NCBI RefSeq assembly: GCF_024721175.1
Contig: NZ_CP099399.1
Coordinates: forward strand, 434,001 to 498,000
DNA: 64,000 nucleotides
Direction: 5' to 3'
Origin: Rhizobium sp. Pop5
GTDB taxonomy: Bacteria > Pseudomonadota > Alphaproteobacteria > Rhizobiales > Rhizobiaceae
The translations under genes and the position numbers were made by a program. This document shows positions 44,882 through 55,596 of the stretch, in pieces. Each line of letters starts with the position of its first letter. The stretch's first letter is position 1. Below the pieces are notes generated by a model, which made no database searches, was not told the origin of the DNA, and saw only the letters and a list, made by a program, of their open reading frames with translations.

Positions 44882-46118
44882 AACGCTCCGGCGAATAGGC
44901 CGCAATATCGATGAACGGCGTCTCGCCGGTGACAAGCTCCGCAAGCACGCGGCCGGTCACCGGTCCGAGTGTCAGCCCGTGATGGGCATGGCCGAAGGCG
45001 AACCACAGGCCCTGGTGGCGCGGCGCCTTGCCGATAATCGGCATCATGTCGGGCGTGCAGGGACGCGCGCCCATCCAGGGTTCGGGATCGAGCCTTTTGC
45101 CGAGCGGGAAGATCGTGCGGGCCACGGCTTCGGCGCGATCGAGCTGGACCGGCGTCTTCGGCGCATCCAGCGTCGCGAACTCCGCTCCCGTCGTCAGACG
45201 GATGCCGCGGCTCATCGGCGCCAGCAAATAGCCGCGTTCGGCATCGAGCGTCCAGTTGTTGAGCACGGCATTGCCCTCGGGGGCATAATGCATGTGATAG
45301 CCGCGCTTGACCCCGAGCGGGAAGGAATAGCCGAGTCGTCGGGTGGCGACCGCCGCCCAGGGACCGAGCGCGATCACCGCATCATCCGCCTCGAGCGGGC
45401 CTTCCCCGGTCATGATTTTCCAGCCGGAACCGAACTGACCGAACGAGGCGGCGTCTCCTGTGACGAACCGGCCGCCCAGGCTTTCGAAATAGCGGCGATA
45501 AGCCGATGTCAGCGCGTGCGGGTCGAGTACCGACCAGGGATCGCGCCAGCGGATGCCGCCGGCAAAATCACCGGTAAGATCGGGCTCCATGCGGGCGATA
45601 TCGCCCGCAGTCAGGCTGTCGTAGTCCACACCGAACTCGTTGCGCCAAAGTGTGGCCTCCGAGAGAGCCTCGTCACGCTTCGCCTGCGTCCGGAAAAGCT
45701 TGATCCAGCCGTCCTTGCGGATCAGCGCTTGCGCTTGCGACGCCTCGATCAGATCCTTGTGTTCCGCAATCGAATTTTCGATCAGCGGCGCGTAGGCGCG
45801 GGTGATGATGGCGTGGCGTCGGGCATTGGAGTTCCACCAATAGCGGGCGAGAAAGGCGATCTGGCTCGGCAGGGTGCTGAGGTGATAATGCGCATCGATG
45901 CGGTTGTTCAGGGCATAACGCAGCAAAAGCCCGAGCTGTTGGGGAAAGCCGTAAGGCGCGACACCTTCCCGCTGGATCAGCCCGGCATTGCCGTAGGAGG
46001 TCTCGTTGCCTGGATCCTTGCGGTCGATCAGCGTCACCTGCCGGCCGCGCAGCTGAAGATGGATGGCCGTGGAAACCCCGACAATGCCGGCGCCGAGCAC
46101 GATTGCGTTCTTCGTCAT
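44871..46118 (-). CDS. FAD-dependent oxidoreductase, D-amino acid dehydrogenase-like
   Basis: 415 residues of the DAO/DadA family: FAD-binding GAGIVGVSTAIHLQLRG, a second-strand DRKD, and the C-terminal GARPCTPDMMPIIGKAP plus FAFGHAHHGLTLGPVTGR block typical of DadA. DadA oxidises D-amino acids to keto acids and passes electrons to the respiratory chain. No alanine racemase is adjacent, so the substrate is open. Confidence 0.85.
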   Translation of the reverse strand: MTKNAIVLGAGIVGVSTAIHLQLRGRQVTLIDRKDPGNETSYGNAGLIQREGVAPYGFPQQLGLLLRYALNNRIDAHYHLSTLPSQIAFLARYWWNSNARRHAIITRAYAPLIENSIAEHKDLIEASQAQALIRKDGWIKLFRTQAKRDEALSEATLWRNEFGVDYDSLTAGDIARMEPDLTGDFAGGIRWRDPWSVLDPHALTSAYRRYFESLGGRFVTGDAASFGQFGSGWKIMTGEGPLEADDAVIALGPWAAVATRRLGYSFPLGVKRGYHMHYAPEGNAVLNNWTLDAERGYLLAPMSRGIRLTTGAEFATLDAPKTPVQLDRAEAVARTIFPLGKRLDPEPWMGARPCTPDMMPIIGKAPRHQGLWFAFGHAHHGLTLGPVTGRVLAELVTGETPFIDIAAYSPERFKP

Positions 46119-46191
46119 TTTCCCTGAATTCCGCTTTGCTGTCGGCTGAAAATGCCCGTGCCGATATTGGCGCGCAAACGAAAAATTGCAT

Positions 46192-46695
46192 TCATTTCAA
46201 AATCATTGCGCTTTCCAGTGCGGCATTTTCGGCCTTCACCCGGATGTAAAGAACACAGGCGTTGAGAAGCGAGAAGACGACCGCGTAAAGCGGCAGGCCA
46301 AAGGCGAGAGGAAGGGCGGCGATCTCGCCGATGACGATCGCATAGTTCGGATGCCGCAGGAGGCGATAGGGGCCGGACCTGATGAGCGGCGCGCCGGGCA
46401 GAATGATGATGCGCGTTGTCCAGCGGTCCCTCAGCGTCGCCAGTACCCAGAGCCGCAGCCCCTGCAGGCCCATGAACACGACAAACCAGAGGATCGCGAC
46501 CGGTCTGCCGGGCGCCAGCAACCACAGGCCGATGATCCAGCCCGCATGCAGCGCCACCATGAAGGGGTAGTGCTCCGGCGCGACTTCTCTGGCGCCTCTG
46601 GCAAGAAGGGCGGCAGTGTTGCGCCGGGCGAGCACGAGTTCGCCCAGGCGCTGCAGCGTCACGAATGAAAGGAGCGCGATCGACGGCCACATCAT
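46192..46695 (-). CDS. ICMT-like membrane methyltransferase
   Basis: 167 residues with several membrane helices and the C-terminal isoprenylcysteine carboxyl methyltransferase signature (GPYRLLRHPNYAIVIGEIAALPL). Its ATG overlaps the stop of the type III polyketide synthase (ATGA). In Bacillus, BpsB-type ICMT homologues methylate alkylpyrones made by the partner synthase, so O-methylation of the polyketide is the likely role here. SAM is the expected donor. Confidence 0.83.
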   Translation of the reverse strand: MMWPSIALLSFVTLQRLGELVLARRNTAALLARGAREVAPEHYPFMVALHAGWIIGLWLLAPGRPVAILWFVVFMGLQGLRLWVLATLRDRWTTRIIILPGAPLIRSGPYRLLRHPNYAIVIGEIAALPLAFGLPLYAVVFSLLNACVLYIRVKAENAALESAMILK

Positions 46696-47744
46696 GCGCC
46701 CCTCCGGAGCGTGACGCAGCTCGCCGTAAAGCCCGGCCCCATGGCGATCATCGCCGCACGTTCCGGCAATCCGGCCCGGATTGCCCGCTCCAGCACGAAC
46801 AGGATCGTCGGCGAGGACATGTTGCCGTAGTCGGCAAGCACGGCACGTTCATGATCGAGCGTGCCCGGCACCAGCGAAAGCGCGCTCTCCATTGCGGCGA
46901 GGACCTTCATGCCGCCGGGATGGCAGATGAAGCGGCCGATATCCCCCACCTTCAATCCGTTTCGCGCCAGAATGCCCGTAACGGCCGGCCCGAGCTCCCG
47001 TTCGGCAAAGGGGGGCAGCGATTGCGCCAGCACGATGCCGAAACCGCCGTCATCGATCTTCCAGCCCATGATATCGAGCGTGTCGGGAAAGAGATGCTCT
47101 CCGGTCGATTCCACTTCGGCCAGCCCATCGCCCCCCGCGCGAAGCACGCAAGCCGCAGCGCCATCGCCGAAAAGCGCTGTGGCGATGATGTTTGGCCGCG
47201 TCAATTCGTCCAGCCGGAAGGCAAGCGTGCAGAGTTCGATCGAGACGAACAGCACGACGGCGCCCGGGCGGCTGCGCGCCAGCCGCGAGGCGATCGCAAA
47301 GCCGGAGACACCGGCGGCACATCCAAGCCCGAAGACCGGCACACGCTCGATATCGGCCCTGAAGCCCATTCGCCGGGCAAGCTGCGCATCGAGGCTCGGC
47401 GTCGTGAAGCCCGTGGACGAAACCGTAACGACACAATCGACATCGCCGGCTTCAAGCCTTGCCTGACGAAGTGCGGAGGTGGCGGTCTCGACGAACAACG
47501 CACCCGCCACCTCTCCATAGGCCTGCATCCGGTCCTGCCAGCCATGCGGCTCGTCGAACCAGGCAAGCGGTCGCGCCGCATGGCGTTTTTCAATGCCGGC
47601 GCTGTCGAAGACGCGGGCAAGATGACGGAAATCCTCGAAACGATTGGCAAACAGCCGGGCCGAGGCTTCGGCTGCCTGACTTTGGAAAATGACATGTTCG
47701 GGTGCGGCGACGGCGAGGCTGACGAGTTTTACGGTATCGGTCAC
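46692..47744 (-). CDS. Type III polyketide synthase
   Basis: 350 residues from GTG 47744 (aaggag site 8 bp upstream); the much longer frame up to 48905 is antisense to the TPR gene. The chalcone synthase-like fold has the catalytic Cys in GLGCAAGVSG, His in CHPGGMKVL and Asn in YGNMSSPTI. These enzymes extend an acyl-CoA with malonyl-CoA into pyrones, resorcinols or phloroglucinols without an acyl carrier. It forms a two-gene operon with the ICMT-like gene. Confidence 0.9.
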   Translation of the reverse strand: MTDTVKLVSLAVAAPEHVIFQSQAAEASARLFANRFEDFRHLARVFDSAGIEKRHAARPLAWFDEPHGWQDRMQAYGEVAGALFVETATSALRQARLEAGDVDCVVTVSSTGFTTPSLDAQLARRMGFRADIERVPVFGLGCAAGVSGFAIASRLARSRPGAVVLFVSIELCTLAFRLDELTRPNIIATALFGDGAAACVLRAGGDGLAEVESTGEHLFPDTLDIMGWKIDDGGFGIVLAQSLPPFAERELGPAVTGILARNGLKVGDIGRFICHPGGMKVLAAMESALSLVPGTLDHERAVLADYGNMSSPTILFVLERAIRAGLPERAAMIAMGPGFTASCVTLRRGA

Positions 47745-47915
47745 TGAATTCTCCTTGTCGTTCCCGGCGCAACGACTGAGAACACGCAGTGTCGATGATT
47801 TATTCGATCTGGGTCGCTTCACGAAGCTGTGATGAAGAAAATAGAGCGGCTGCCGAATAAAGCCCGATGCAGCGGTGTTTTCTCCTCGCAACGTCACTTC
47901 TAGAGGAGTTTTCCC

Positions 47916-48452
47916 ATGACGCTCACGACAGTCCGCATCGCCTCCATCCTTATCGGCGGCTGCCTTGCCGCTTCTCTTTTCTCCGGCCCGGTCTTTGCGG
48001 CCGGCAATGACAGCAGCACCATGCCGACCTGCAAGAAGGGCGAGATCTACGATCAGAAGACCAAGAAGTGCGTCAAGCAGCAGAGCGCGAACGTCTCCGA
48101 CGAGAACCGTACCGATTATGCCTATTCGCTGGCCAAGGACGGTCGCTATGAAGAAGCGCTTGCCATGCTCGACACGGTCAAGGACCAGAACACGGCCGAA
48201 GTGCTGAACTATCGTGGTTACGCCACACGCAAGCTCGGCCGCACCGACGAAGGCATTTCCTATTACCTCAAGTCGGTGAAGATCGATCCGCAATACGCCA
48301 AGGTCCGCGAATATCTTGGCGAAGCCTATGTCATCAAGGGCCAGCTCGACCTCGCCAAGGACCAGTTGAATACGATCAAGACGATCTGCGGCACCACCTG
48401 CGAGGAATATCAGGATCTGAACGAGGCAATTCTCGACCCGTCGAAGATCTGA
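47916..48452 (+). CDS. Exported TPR protein
   Basis: 178 residues: a signal peptide (MTLTTVRIASILIGGCLAASLFSGPVFA in outline, cut near residue 29), a short Cys pair (PTCKKGEIYDQKTKKCV), then two or three tetratricopeptide repeats (YAYSLAKDGRYEEALAML, YRGYATRKLGRTDEGISYYLKSVKIDP, VREYLGEAYVIKGQLDLAKDQL). Periplasmic, probably a protein-interaction scaffold. It is divergent from the polyketide synthase gene and is followed after 48 bp by the sigma factor gene. Confidence 0.82.
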   Translation: MTLTTVRIASILIGGCLAASLFSGPVFAAGNDSSTMPTCKKGEIYDQKTKKCVKQQSANVSDENRTDYAYSLAKDGRYEEALAMLDTVKDQNTAEVLNYRGYATRKLGRTDEGISYYLKSVKIDPQYAKVREYLGEAYVIKGQLDLAKDQLNTIKTICGTTCEEYQDLNEAILDPSKI

Positions 48453-48500
48453 TCGGTAGGACACGGGCAGGAAGACGGAACCAGGGAAAGGCACATCCGA

Positions 48501-49106
48501 ATGTCGGTCGCGCACACCACATTTCCTGCCTATAGTCACGCGAGGATAGAATCGCCGGTTCGCCCGGCGATTCCAAAAGACGCAAGACCGGCGGAGGCGG
48601 CCATCGCGAGCGAAGCGGATATCAGGAGCGGCCTGACGGAAAATCTGGCGCGGCTCTGGCGTTATGGTCTCGTTCTCTCGCATCAGCGCGATGTTGCCGA
48701 CGACCTGGTGCAGGCGACCTGCCTTCGAGCGCTGGAGCGGTCCGATCAATTCGTGCCCGGCACCCGGCTCGATCGCTGGCTCTTTTCGATCCTGCATTCG
48801 ATCTGGCTGAACGAGGTTCGTTCGCGGCGCGTTCGCCAGGGCCAAGGGTTCGTCGATGCGGGGGAGACGCTGACCTTCGACGGCGCCCACAATACCGAAA
48901 CGCATGTGATGGCGGGGCAGGTGCTGAAGCAGGTGAGTGCACTACCCGAGGCGCAAAGGACAGCGGTTTTCCTCGCCTATGTGGAAGGACTTTCCTATCG
49001 CGAGGTTGCAGGCATACTGGATATCCCGATCGGAACCGTGATGAGCCGGCTCGCGGCTGCCCGCGCCAAGCTCTCAGGCGCCGGATCGGAAGGGGAACGG
49101 CAATGA
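48501..49106 (+). CDS. ECF-type RNA polymerase sigma factor
   Basis: 201 residues. Region 2 (VADDLVQATCLRALERSDQF, DRWLFSILHSIWLNEVRSRR) and region 4 (LPEAQRTAVFLAYVEGLSY, IPIGTVMSRLAAARAKL) are clear, after a 45-residue extension. It overlaps the next gene by 4 bp (ATGA), which encodes its probable anti-sigma factor. Confidence 0.9.
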   Translation: MSVAHTTFPAYSHARIESPVRPAIPKDARPAEAAIASEADIRSGLTENLARLWRYGLVLSHQRDVADDLVQATCLRALERSDQFVPGTRLDRWLFSILHSIWLNEVRSRRVRQGQGFVDAGETLTFDGAHNTETHVMAGQVLKQVSALPEAQRTAVFLAYVEGLSYREVAGILDIPIGTVMSRLAAARAKLSGAGSEGERQ

Positions 49107-49912
49107 ACACGAAACACACCATTCCCTCAGACGAGGACCTGACCGCCTTCATCGACGGCGAACTGACCGCCGAAGAGGCCGCGCGCATCGAAGCGCTCAT
49201 CACCGAAGACGAAGGCGTCGCCGAACGCCTAGAATTCCTTGCCCGCGCCAACCTGCCGTTTGCGCAGGCGTTCGCCCCGCTGCTGTCCGAAGCCCCGCGC
49301 GAGAAGCTGGAGAGAATGCTCGCCGCCATTCCCGAGCAGAAGAGCGCAAAATCCGCTTCCGTACCACCAGTCGCAACCCGCCGCCGCTTCCTCGGCGCGC
49401 TCGCCGCCTCGCTCGTCGCCGGCATCGCCATCGACCGCGCCGTCATCGGCATCGGTATCGGCAGAGGCTTTTCGGCAAAGGACGAAAACAGCGAATGGCG
49501 TGCCGTGGTCGCCGAATATATCTCGCTCTACACTCCGGAAACGCTCACCGGCCCCGTGCCCGGGAGGGAAATCCAAGCCGCCCAACTCGCCAGCCTCGAC
49601 GAAAAGCTCGGCCTATCGCTCTCCCCGGAAGCCGTCTCACTTCCCGGCATCGATTTCAAACGCGCGCTGCTGCTGCAATATGACGGTAAACCGCTCGCCC
49701 AGATCGCCTATCTCGACCCTGAAACCGGCCCGGTGGCGCTCTGCATCGTCATGTCGGATGCGGGGCCCAATGCGCCGGACCTCGAAAACCGCAAGGGTAT
49801 GAACGTCGTCTACTGGTCGAACGCGACGCACGCCTTCATGCTGATTGGCCGCATCCCGGCTGACCGGGTGCAGGAACTGGCGGAGAACGTCCGAAGCAGG
49901 CTTTCAGCCTGA
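49103..49912 (+). CDS. Membrane anti-sigma factor
   Basis: 269 residues: an N-terminal cytoplasmic anti-sigma domain (SDEDLTAFIDGELTAEEAARIEALI) without an obvious HxxxCxxC zinc motif, a Pro/Ser linker, one membrane segment near residues 95-115 (FLGALAASLVAGIAIDRAV) and a periplasmic domain. Translationally coupled to the ECF sigma gene, which it presumably holds at the membrane until a signal arrives. Confidence 0.85.
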   Translation: MNTKHTIPSDEDLTAFIDGELTAEEAARIEALITEDEGVAERLEFLARANLPFAQAFAPLLSEAPREKLERMLAAIPEQKSAKSASVPPVATRRRFLGALAASLVAGIAIDRAVIGIGIGRGFSAKDENSEWRAVVAEYISLYTPETLTGPVPGREIQAAQLASLDEKLGLSLSPEAVSLPGIDFKRALLLQYDGKPLAQIAYLDPETGPVALCIVMSDAGPNAPDLENRKGMNVVYWSNATHAFMLIGRIPADRVQELAENVRSRLSA

Positions 49913-49933
49913 CCCTTTGCTCGGCAGTCGCGA

Positions 49934-50800
49934 CTATTCGTCCAACAGACCGCGCAGATATTGGCCATAATCCCCTTTACCCGCTTTCGCAGCAATTCTG
50001 GCGAAATCCGGCTTCGTTATGAAGCCCTTTGCGAGCGCAATTTCCTCCGGGCAGGCAATTTTGAAGCCCTGGCGTTTTTCAAGCGTGCGCACGAACTCGC
50101 CGGCTTCGAGCAGGCTTTCGGGAGTGCCTGTATCCAGCCAGGCGTATCCGCGGCCCATCATCGAGACACGCAGTTTCCCGCGCTCCAGATAGGTTTTGTT
50201 GACGTCGGTAATTTCATATTCCCCACGCGATGACGGCTTCAATTTGGCTGCTATGTCCACGACGTCTGCATCGTAAAAATAAAGACCGGTGACAGCCCAG
50301 CGCGATTTCGGCGTCGCCGGTTTTTCATCAATCGAAATTGCAGTCATATCGCTGCCGAATTCGACGACGCCGTAGCGTTCGGGATCGTTAACGTGATAGA
50401 CAAATATGGTCGCGCCGTCGCCTTTAGACACAGCCTCTTCAAGCAGTTCGGGCAGGCCGTGGCCGAAGTAGATATTGTCTCCGAGGATGAGGCAGGATGG
50501 TCCGCCCGCTACGAAGTCTGCGCCGATAATGTAGGCTTGGGCCAATCCATCGGGACTCGGCTGCACGGCGTAGCTCAGCGACATGCCCCATTCACTGCCA
50601 TCACCAAGCAATCGCTGAAAAAGCGGCAAATCGTGGGGGGTGGAGATGATCAGGACTTCCCGTATGCCTGCCAGCATCAAGGTCGTCAGCGGGTAATAGA
50701 TCATTGGCTTGTCATAGACCGGAAGCAACTGCTTTGAGACAGAATAAGTCATCGGGTGCAGGCGGCTGCCGCTCCCCCCCGCAAGCACGATACCTTTCAT
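49934..50800 (-). CDS. rfbA: Glucose-1-phosphate thymidylyltransferase
   Basis: 288 residues from the ATG overlapping the rfbD stop; the longer frame to 50860 lies inside rfbD. Nucleotidyltransferase motif [11 protein letters not shown], then [17 protein letters not shown] and [12 protein letters not shown]. Makes dTDP-glucose from dTTP and glucose-1-phosphate. Last of the rfbC-B-D-A set. Confidence 0.93.
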   Translation of the reverse strand: MKGIVLAGGSGSRLHPMTYSVSKQLLPVYDKPMIYYPLTTLMLAGIREVLIISTPHDLPLFQRLLGDGSEWGMSLSYAVQPSPDGLAQAYIIGADFVAGGPSCLILGDNIYFGHGLPELLEEAVSKGDGATIFVYHVNDPERYGVVEFGSDMTAISIDEKPATPKSRWAVTGLYFYDADVVDIAAKLKPSSRGEYEITDVNKTYLERGKLRVSMMGRGYAWLDTGTPESLLEAGEFVRTLEKRQGFKIACPEEIALAKGFITKPDFARIAAKAGKGDYGQYLRGLLDE

Positions 50801-51690
50801 GTGGTCTCCTTCGGCTCTTCCAAGAGCTTCGTCACGGCAGCTTGCGTTGATCCCTGCCACTCCGGCATGCTGACGCCATAAAGACGCTTCAACTTATCGC
50901 AGCACAATCGAGAATTGGCCGGCCGTTTGGCGGCTGTAGGGTAGTCAGCGGTTGCAATGTCCTTGACAGTGACACGCCTGCCGGTCTTTTCCTCAAGAAT
51001 GGAAAATATATATCGCGCGAACTCGGCCCAGTTCGTTTCGCCGCTGCCGGCCAGATGAAAAACGCCGCGCAAGTCTGGGCTGGAGTCGCTTAATAGCCTG
51101 GCTGCGATTTTGACGATAGCCTCAGCGATGTCGTTGGCTGAGGTCGGGCAACCCAGTTGATCACTCACAACGCTCAACTCCTCTCGCGTCTGCGCAAGCC
51201 TGAGCATGGTTTTCAGGAAGTTATGGCCACACGTTGAATAAACCCAGGCCGTCCGCAGGATCGCATGGTTTTCATTCGCTGCGGCAACGGCATGTTCGCC
51301 CTCGAGCTTCGATCTGCCGTAGACGGAGACCGGTCCAACCGGGTCGCTCTCGATATAAGGGCCTGACTTGTCTCCGTCGAAAACATAATCGGTCGAAAGA
51401 TGGATGATGGGAAGGGAGAGTTCGGCAGTCGCAGCAGCGATGGCTTTTGCGCCGTCCCGATTGATGGCGAAAGCTGACGCCTCGTCTCTTTCAGCCTTAT
51501 CGACGGCAGTGTAGGCCGCCGCCGAGACAACGACGTCAGGCTTGGTCCTGGCAATCGTTTCGCTCACCATCGAAGGATTGAGCAAATCCAACTCCGGCCT
51601 TCCTACGGGGATGACCTCTACACCCGGCACCTTCAGCGCCTGCAAAGCCGAAGTTACCTGGCCGCTCTTGCCTGTTACCGCGATGCGCAT
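50797..51690 (-). CDS. rfbD: dTDP-4-dehydrorhamnose reductase
   Basis: 297 residues: GKSGQV nucleotide motif, [14 protein letters not shown], and the catalytic YGRSK. It reduces dTDP-4-keto-rhamnose to dTDP-L-rhamnose. Coupled to rfbA by a 4-bp overlap; rfbB ends one base before its ATG. Confidence 0.92.
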   Translation of the reverse strand: MRIAVTGKSGQVTSALQALKVPGVEVIPVGRPELDLLNPSMVSETIARTKPDVVVSAAAYTAVDKAERDEASAFAINRDGAKAIAAATAELSLPIIHLSTDYVFDGDKSGPYIESDPVGPVSVYGRSKLEGEHAVAAANENHAILRTAWVYSTCGHNFLKTMLRLAQTREELSVVSDQLGCPTSANDIAEAIVKIAARLLSDSSPDLRGVFHLAGSGETNWAEFARYIFSILEEKTGRRVTVKDIATADYPTAAKRPANSRLCCDKLKRLYGVSMPEWQGSTQAAVTKLLEEPKETT

Positions 51691-51691
51691 C

Positions 51692-52747
51692 TCATCCCTT
51701 TTTCAACATGCCAAGTCGCTCACCGCCATACACGCCCGAACGCAGCGGCTGCCACCACCATGCATTTTCCAGATACCACTCGACGGTCTTGCGAATGCCG
51801 CTGTCGAAATTCTCCAGCGCGCTCCAGCCGAGTTCGGTCTCGAGCTTGGTCGCATCGATAGCGTAGCGGGCATCGTGTCCCGGCCGATCGATAACGTAGC
51901 TTATAAGATCGCTATGCGGTGCGTGTCCCGGCCGTAATTCATCCATGATCGCGCAGACGCGCTCGACGACCTCGATGTTTCGCCGTGCGTTGCGCCCGCC
52001 GACATTGTATTTTTCGCCGAGACGGCCTCGCCGGACGATCAGCCAGAGCGCTCGTGCGTGGTCGTCGACATAGAGCCAGTCGCGAACGTTGGAGCCGCTT
52101 CCGTAGACGGGCAATGACTTCCGTTCCAGCGCATTCAATATGATGAGAGGAATGAGCTTTTCCGGGAAATGAAACGGACCGTAATTGTTCGAACAGTTAG
52201 AAATGATCACCGGCAGGCCGTAAGTCCGCTCCCACGCCATTGCCAGGTGATCGCTGGCCGCCTTGGATGCGGAATAAGGAGAGGACGGATCGTAAGGCGT
52301 CGTCTCGGCAAACGACCCGACTTCACCGAGAGAACCATAGACTTCGTCGGTAGACACATGCAGCATCCTGAAGGCCGCCTTTTCATCCGCCGGAAGGTCC
52401 TGCCAATATTGCCGAGCGGCCTCCAACATTCTGAAGGTGCCGTTTATATTCGTTTCAATAAAATCTGCCGCGCCGGTAATCGAGCGATCGACGTGGCTTT
52501 CCGCCGCCAGATGCATGACGTAGTCGGGACGAAACTCCTGGAAAGCGTTCGAGACTGCGCTTCTGTCGCAAATGTCCGCTTTGAGAAACCTGTAGTTGGG
52601 AGCATTCTCGATCGACTTCAGGGAAGCGAGATTGCCGGCATAGGTCAGCTTATCGATATTGAGGACTTCAGCGCCGATGTCGCTGACGAGATAGCGCACC
52701 AATGCCGAGCCGATGAAGCCAGCGCCACCCGTCACAAGAACACGCAT
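51692..52747 (-). CDS. rfbB: dTDP-glucose 4,6-dehydratase
   Basis: 351 residues from [14 protein letters not shown] (the longer frame to 52837 overlaps rfbC). Extended SDR with [19 protein letters not shown] (Tyr-x3-Lys) and the nucleotide-sugar block [18 protein letters not shown]. Converts dTDP-glucose to dTDP-4-keto-6-deoxyglucose. Confidence 0.93.
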   Translation of the reverse strand: MRVLVTGGAGFIGSALVRYLVSDIGAEVLNIDKLTYAGNLASLKSIENAPNYRFLKADICDRSAVSNAFQEFRPDYVMHLAAESHVDRSITGAADFIETNINGTFRMLEAARQYWQDLPADEKAAFRMLHVSTDEVYGSLGEVGSFAETTPYDPSSPYSASKAASDHLAMAWERTYGLPVIISNCSNNYGPFHFPEKLIPLIILNALERKSLPVYGSGSNVRDWLYVDDHARALWLIVRRGRLGEKYNVGGRNARRNIEVVERVCAIMDELRPGHAPHSDLISYVIDRPGHDARYAIDATKLETELGWSALENFDSGIRKTVEWYLENAWWWQPLRSGVYGGERLGMLKKG

Positions 52748-52760
52748 GAGGCTCTCCGCT

Positions 52761-53327
52761 TTATGAAAATTGAAAATATGGGAGAAGTTCGGTAAGCAGC
52801 GGCTGCTTGTTGTCCTTATCGGAAAGGACATAGGCATCCATCAGCGGCCACCGAATTCCTATGGCGGGATCGTCCCACCGCACCCCGCGGTCATGCTCCG
52901 CGCTATAGGGAGCGGTCACCTTGTAACTGATGATCGTATCGGGCTGCAGTGTGATGAACCCATGCGCAAATCCGGTCGGAACCCAAAGCTGTGCGCCGTT
53001 CTCCGGCGACAGTTCTGCCGAGACCCATTTTCCGTAGGTTGGAGAGCTATGTCTGATATCGACGGCCACATCCAGGAGCGCGCCACGAAGGCAGCGCACG
53101 AGTTTGCCCTGTGCGATGGGAGGCAATTGAAAATGCAATCCCCGGACGGTTCCCGGTTGCGCTGAAAGGGATTCATTGTCCTGTACGAAAGTAACATCGG
53201 CCACATTTGCGCGGAACCAGGAATCTTTGAAGACTTCGCTGAAATAGCCCCTTGAGTCGCCAAATCTGGCGGGAGTGATCCTTTTAACATCCCCGATCTC
53301 GAGTTGTTCAAGATTCAACGCGTACAT
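52761..53327 (-). CDS. rfbC: dTDP-4-dehydrorhamnose 3,5-epimerase
   Basis: 188 residues with the RmlC cupin pattern ([25 protein letters not shown] with the catalytic His, [17 protein letters not shown]). Start of the rfbCBDA transcript on the minus strand. Confidence 0.92.
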   Translation of the reverse strand: MYALNLEQLEIGDVKRITPARFGDSRGYFSEVFKDSWFRANVADVTFVQDNESLSAQPGTVRGLHFQLPPIAQGKLVRCLRGALLDVAVDIRHSSPTYGKWVSAELSPENGAQLWVPTGFAHGFITLQPDTIISYKVTAPYSAEHDRGVRWDDPAIGIRWPLMDAYVLSDKDNKQPLLTELLPYFQFS

Positions 53328-53552
53328 CCTTACATCAGGCTATATCGCCGGCTCACGACCTATAACTCGATACGGCTCGTTATTAGGTCTCCTTAACGAT
53401 TTTCGCGTTCTCTTCGTCTATTATGAAGATGGCACGCAATTCATCCAGCTTCAATTCTCGGCGCGGGCAGCTAGAACGAATGACGCTCAGCTTGTGTACC
53501 CGCGCTGGTTCGCGGATGATGGAACATCTCTCGATTGCGGTGTCGAAGTTAT

Positions 53553-54509
53553 TTAGTCAAGAGATTCAATTGCCCTGGGAAGCAACGACCAGGACACAAA
53601 ATCTGCATATGCCTGCGTAATGCCATCGCTAAGTGATGTGGTGGCCCTCCACCCAAGTGCCGCCAAACGGTCAACACTCATCAGCTTACGCGGCGTTCCG
53701 TCTGGTTTCGTCTGATCATAAACAATCTCACCCTTGAAGCCGACGACCCTCATGATTGTCTCGGCAAGTTCTCGGATGGTGATGTCTTCGCCCGTCCCGA
53801 CATTGATGAGCCCTTCGCTGACGTCGCTTTCCATCAAAAATACACAAGCGTCAGCCATATCATCGACATAGAGGAACTCGCGCATCGGCCGACCGGACCC
53901 CCAGACGACCAGTTGCCGATCACCACGAACCTTGGCCTCATGGACCTTTCTGATCAGGGCCGGCATCACATGGCTACTGTCCAAATCATAGTTGTCATTC
54001 GGCCCGTACAGATTAGTCGGCATCCCCGAGACATAGCGGGTTCCATATTGCCGATTGTAGCTCTCGCAGAGCTTGACCCCCGCTATCTTGGCGATCGCAT
54101 AAGGCTCGTTCGTCGGCTCCAGCGGGCCAGTCAGCAAATACTCCTCTCGAATGGGCTGAGGGCAGTCGCGTGGGTAGATGCAACTCGAGCCAAGAAAAAG
54201 CATGCGTTCCACACCAGCCTGCCAGGCGGCATTAACAACATTCGTCTCGATCATCAGATTCTGGTAGAGGAACTCGGCACGATAAACGTTATTTGCATGG
54301 ATGCCGCCAACCCTTGCCGCGGCCATGAAGATGTAGTCCGGCCGCTCCGCCTTCATGAATTCGGCAACGGCCGCCTGATTGACGAGATCCAGCTCGGCGT
54401 GGCTTCTGGTGACGATGTTCGTGTAGCCGCCAGCCTTCAGCCTCCGGACAATGGCCGACCCCACCATGCCTCGATGGCCTGCAACATAGATCTTCACGTC
54501 TCTGTTCAT
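53553..54509 (-). CDS. fcl: GDP-L-fucose synthase
   Basis: 318 residues: [40 protein letters not shown] (Tyr-x3-Lys), and [10 protein letters not shown]. The bifunctional epimerase/reductase turns GDP-4-keto-6-deoxymannose into GDP-L-fucose. It lies 4 bp after gmd in the same transcript. Fucose is a known O-antigen sugar of R. etli and R. leguminosarum. Confidence 0.92.
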   Translation of the reverse strand: MNRDVKIYVAGHRGMVGSAIVRRLKAGGYTNIVTRSHAELDLVNQAAVAEFMKAERPDYIFMAAARVGGIHANNVYRAEFLYQNLMIETNVVNAAWQAGVERMLFLGSSCIYPRDCPQPIREEYLLTGPLEPTNEPYAIAKIAGVKLCESYNRQYGTRYVSGMPTNLYGPNDNYDLDSSHVMPALIRKVHEAKVRGDRQLVVWGSGRPMREFLYVDDMADACVFLMESDVSEGLINVGTGEDITIRELAETIMRVVGFKGEIVYDQTKPDGTPRKLMSVDRLAALGWRATTSLSDGITQAYADFVSWSLLPRAIESLD

Positions 54510-54513
54510 CGGA

Positions 54514-55596
54514 TCACTCGTGATAATCGTATGCGGAGAAGCCGTGGCGTTTCACGAGTTCGTCCCGCTCTGCGGACTTAAGATCCTCGCGCATCATTTC
54601 CTTAACAAGCTGCTTAAAGGTTATCCTTGGTTCCCAGCCGAGCTTTTCCTTCGCCTTCGACGGATCGCCCAGCAGAGTCTCGACCTCTGTGGGACGGAAG
54701 TATCGGGGGTCGACCGCGACGATGCAGCGGCCGTTCTCGTCGTAGCCTTTTTCCTCGGCGCCTGATCCCTTCCATGAGATTGGAAGCCCAATCTCATGCG
54801 CCGCGGCGTCAACGAATTCGCGGACGCTGTACTGCACGCCAGTGGCGATGACGAAATCCTCCGGCTCGTCCTGCTGCAGCATCAGCCATTGCATCTCAAC
54901 ATAGTCTTTGGCATGCCCCCAGTCACGCTTTGCGTCCAGGTTGCCGAGATAGAGGCATTCCTGAAGGCCAAGCTTGATACGCGCCATTGCACGGGTGATC
55001 TTGCGCGTCACAAAGGTCTCGCCACGCACGGGGCTCTCGTGGTTGAAGAGGATGCCGTTGCAGGCATAAAAACCATAGGCTTCCCGATAGTTAACCGTGA
55101 TCCAGTAGGCGTAGAGTTTGGCGACAGCGTACGGCGAGCGCGGATAGAAAGGGGTCGTTTCGCGTTGCGGGATTTCCTGCACCAGGCCGTAGAGTTCGGA
55201 AGTGGACGCCTGGTAGAAACGCGTCTTCTTCTCAAGGCCGAGAATGCGGATCGCCTCGAGGATGCGCAGCGCGCCGAGCGCGTCGGAATTCGCCGTATAT
55301 TCCGGCTCTTCGAATGAGACGGCGACATGCGACTGCGCCGCGAGGTTATAGATCTCGTCGGGCTGGACCTGCTGGATGATGCGAACGAGGCTCGATGAAT
55401 CCGTCATGTCCCCGTAGTGCAGCACAAGCCTGCGGTTGGTGTCGTGTGGGTCCTGGTAGAGGTGGTCGATACGGTCAGTATTGAAGAGGGACGTGCGGCG
55501 CTTGATGCCGTGTACCTCATATCCCTTCTCGATGAGAAGCTCTGCAAGATAGGAGCCGTCCTGGCCCGTGATCCCTGTGATGAGGGCTCTTTTCAT
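54514..55596 (-). CDS. gmd: GDP-mannose 4,6-dehydratase
   Basis: 360 residues: [43 protein letters not shown] and [17 protein letters not shown]. Makes GDP-4-keto-6-deoxymannose for fucose. First gene of the gmd-fcl pair. A distinct, shorter paralogue is at 62507-63478. Confidence 0.93.
   Translation of the reverse strand: MKRALITGITGQDGSYLAELLIEKGYEVHGIKRRTSLFNTDRIDHLYQDPHDTNRRLVLHYGDMTDSSSLVRIIQQVQPDEIYNLAAQSHVAVSFEEPEYTANSDALGALRILEAIRILGLEKKTRFYQASTSELYGLVQEIPQRETTPFYPRSPYAVAKLYAYWITVNYREAYGFYACNGILFNHESPVRGETFVTRKITRAMARIKLGLQECLYLGNLDAKRDWGHAKDYVEMQWLMLQQDEPEDFVIATGVQYSVREFVDAAAHEIGLPISWKGSGAEEKGYDENGRCIVAVDPRYFRPTEVETLLGDPSKAKEKLGWEPRITFKQLVKEMMREDLKSAERDELVKRHGFSAYDYHE

Noticed and set aside
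47745..48905. N-terminal extension of the polyketide synthase frame
   Set aside because: It runs antisense through the TPR protein gene; GTG 47744 has a good ribosome-binding site and matches the family start.
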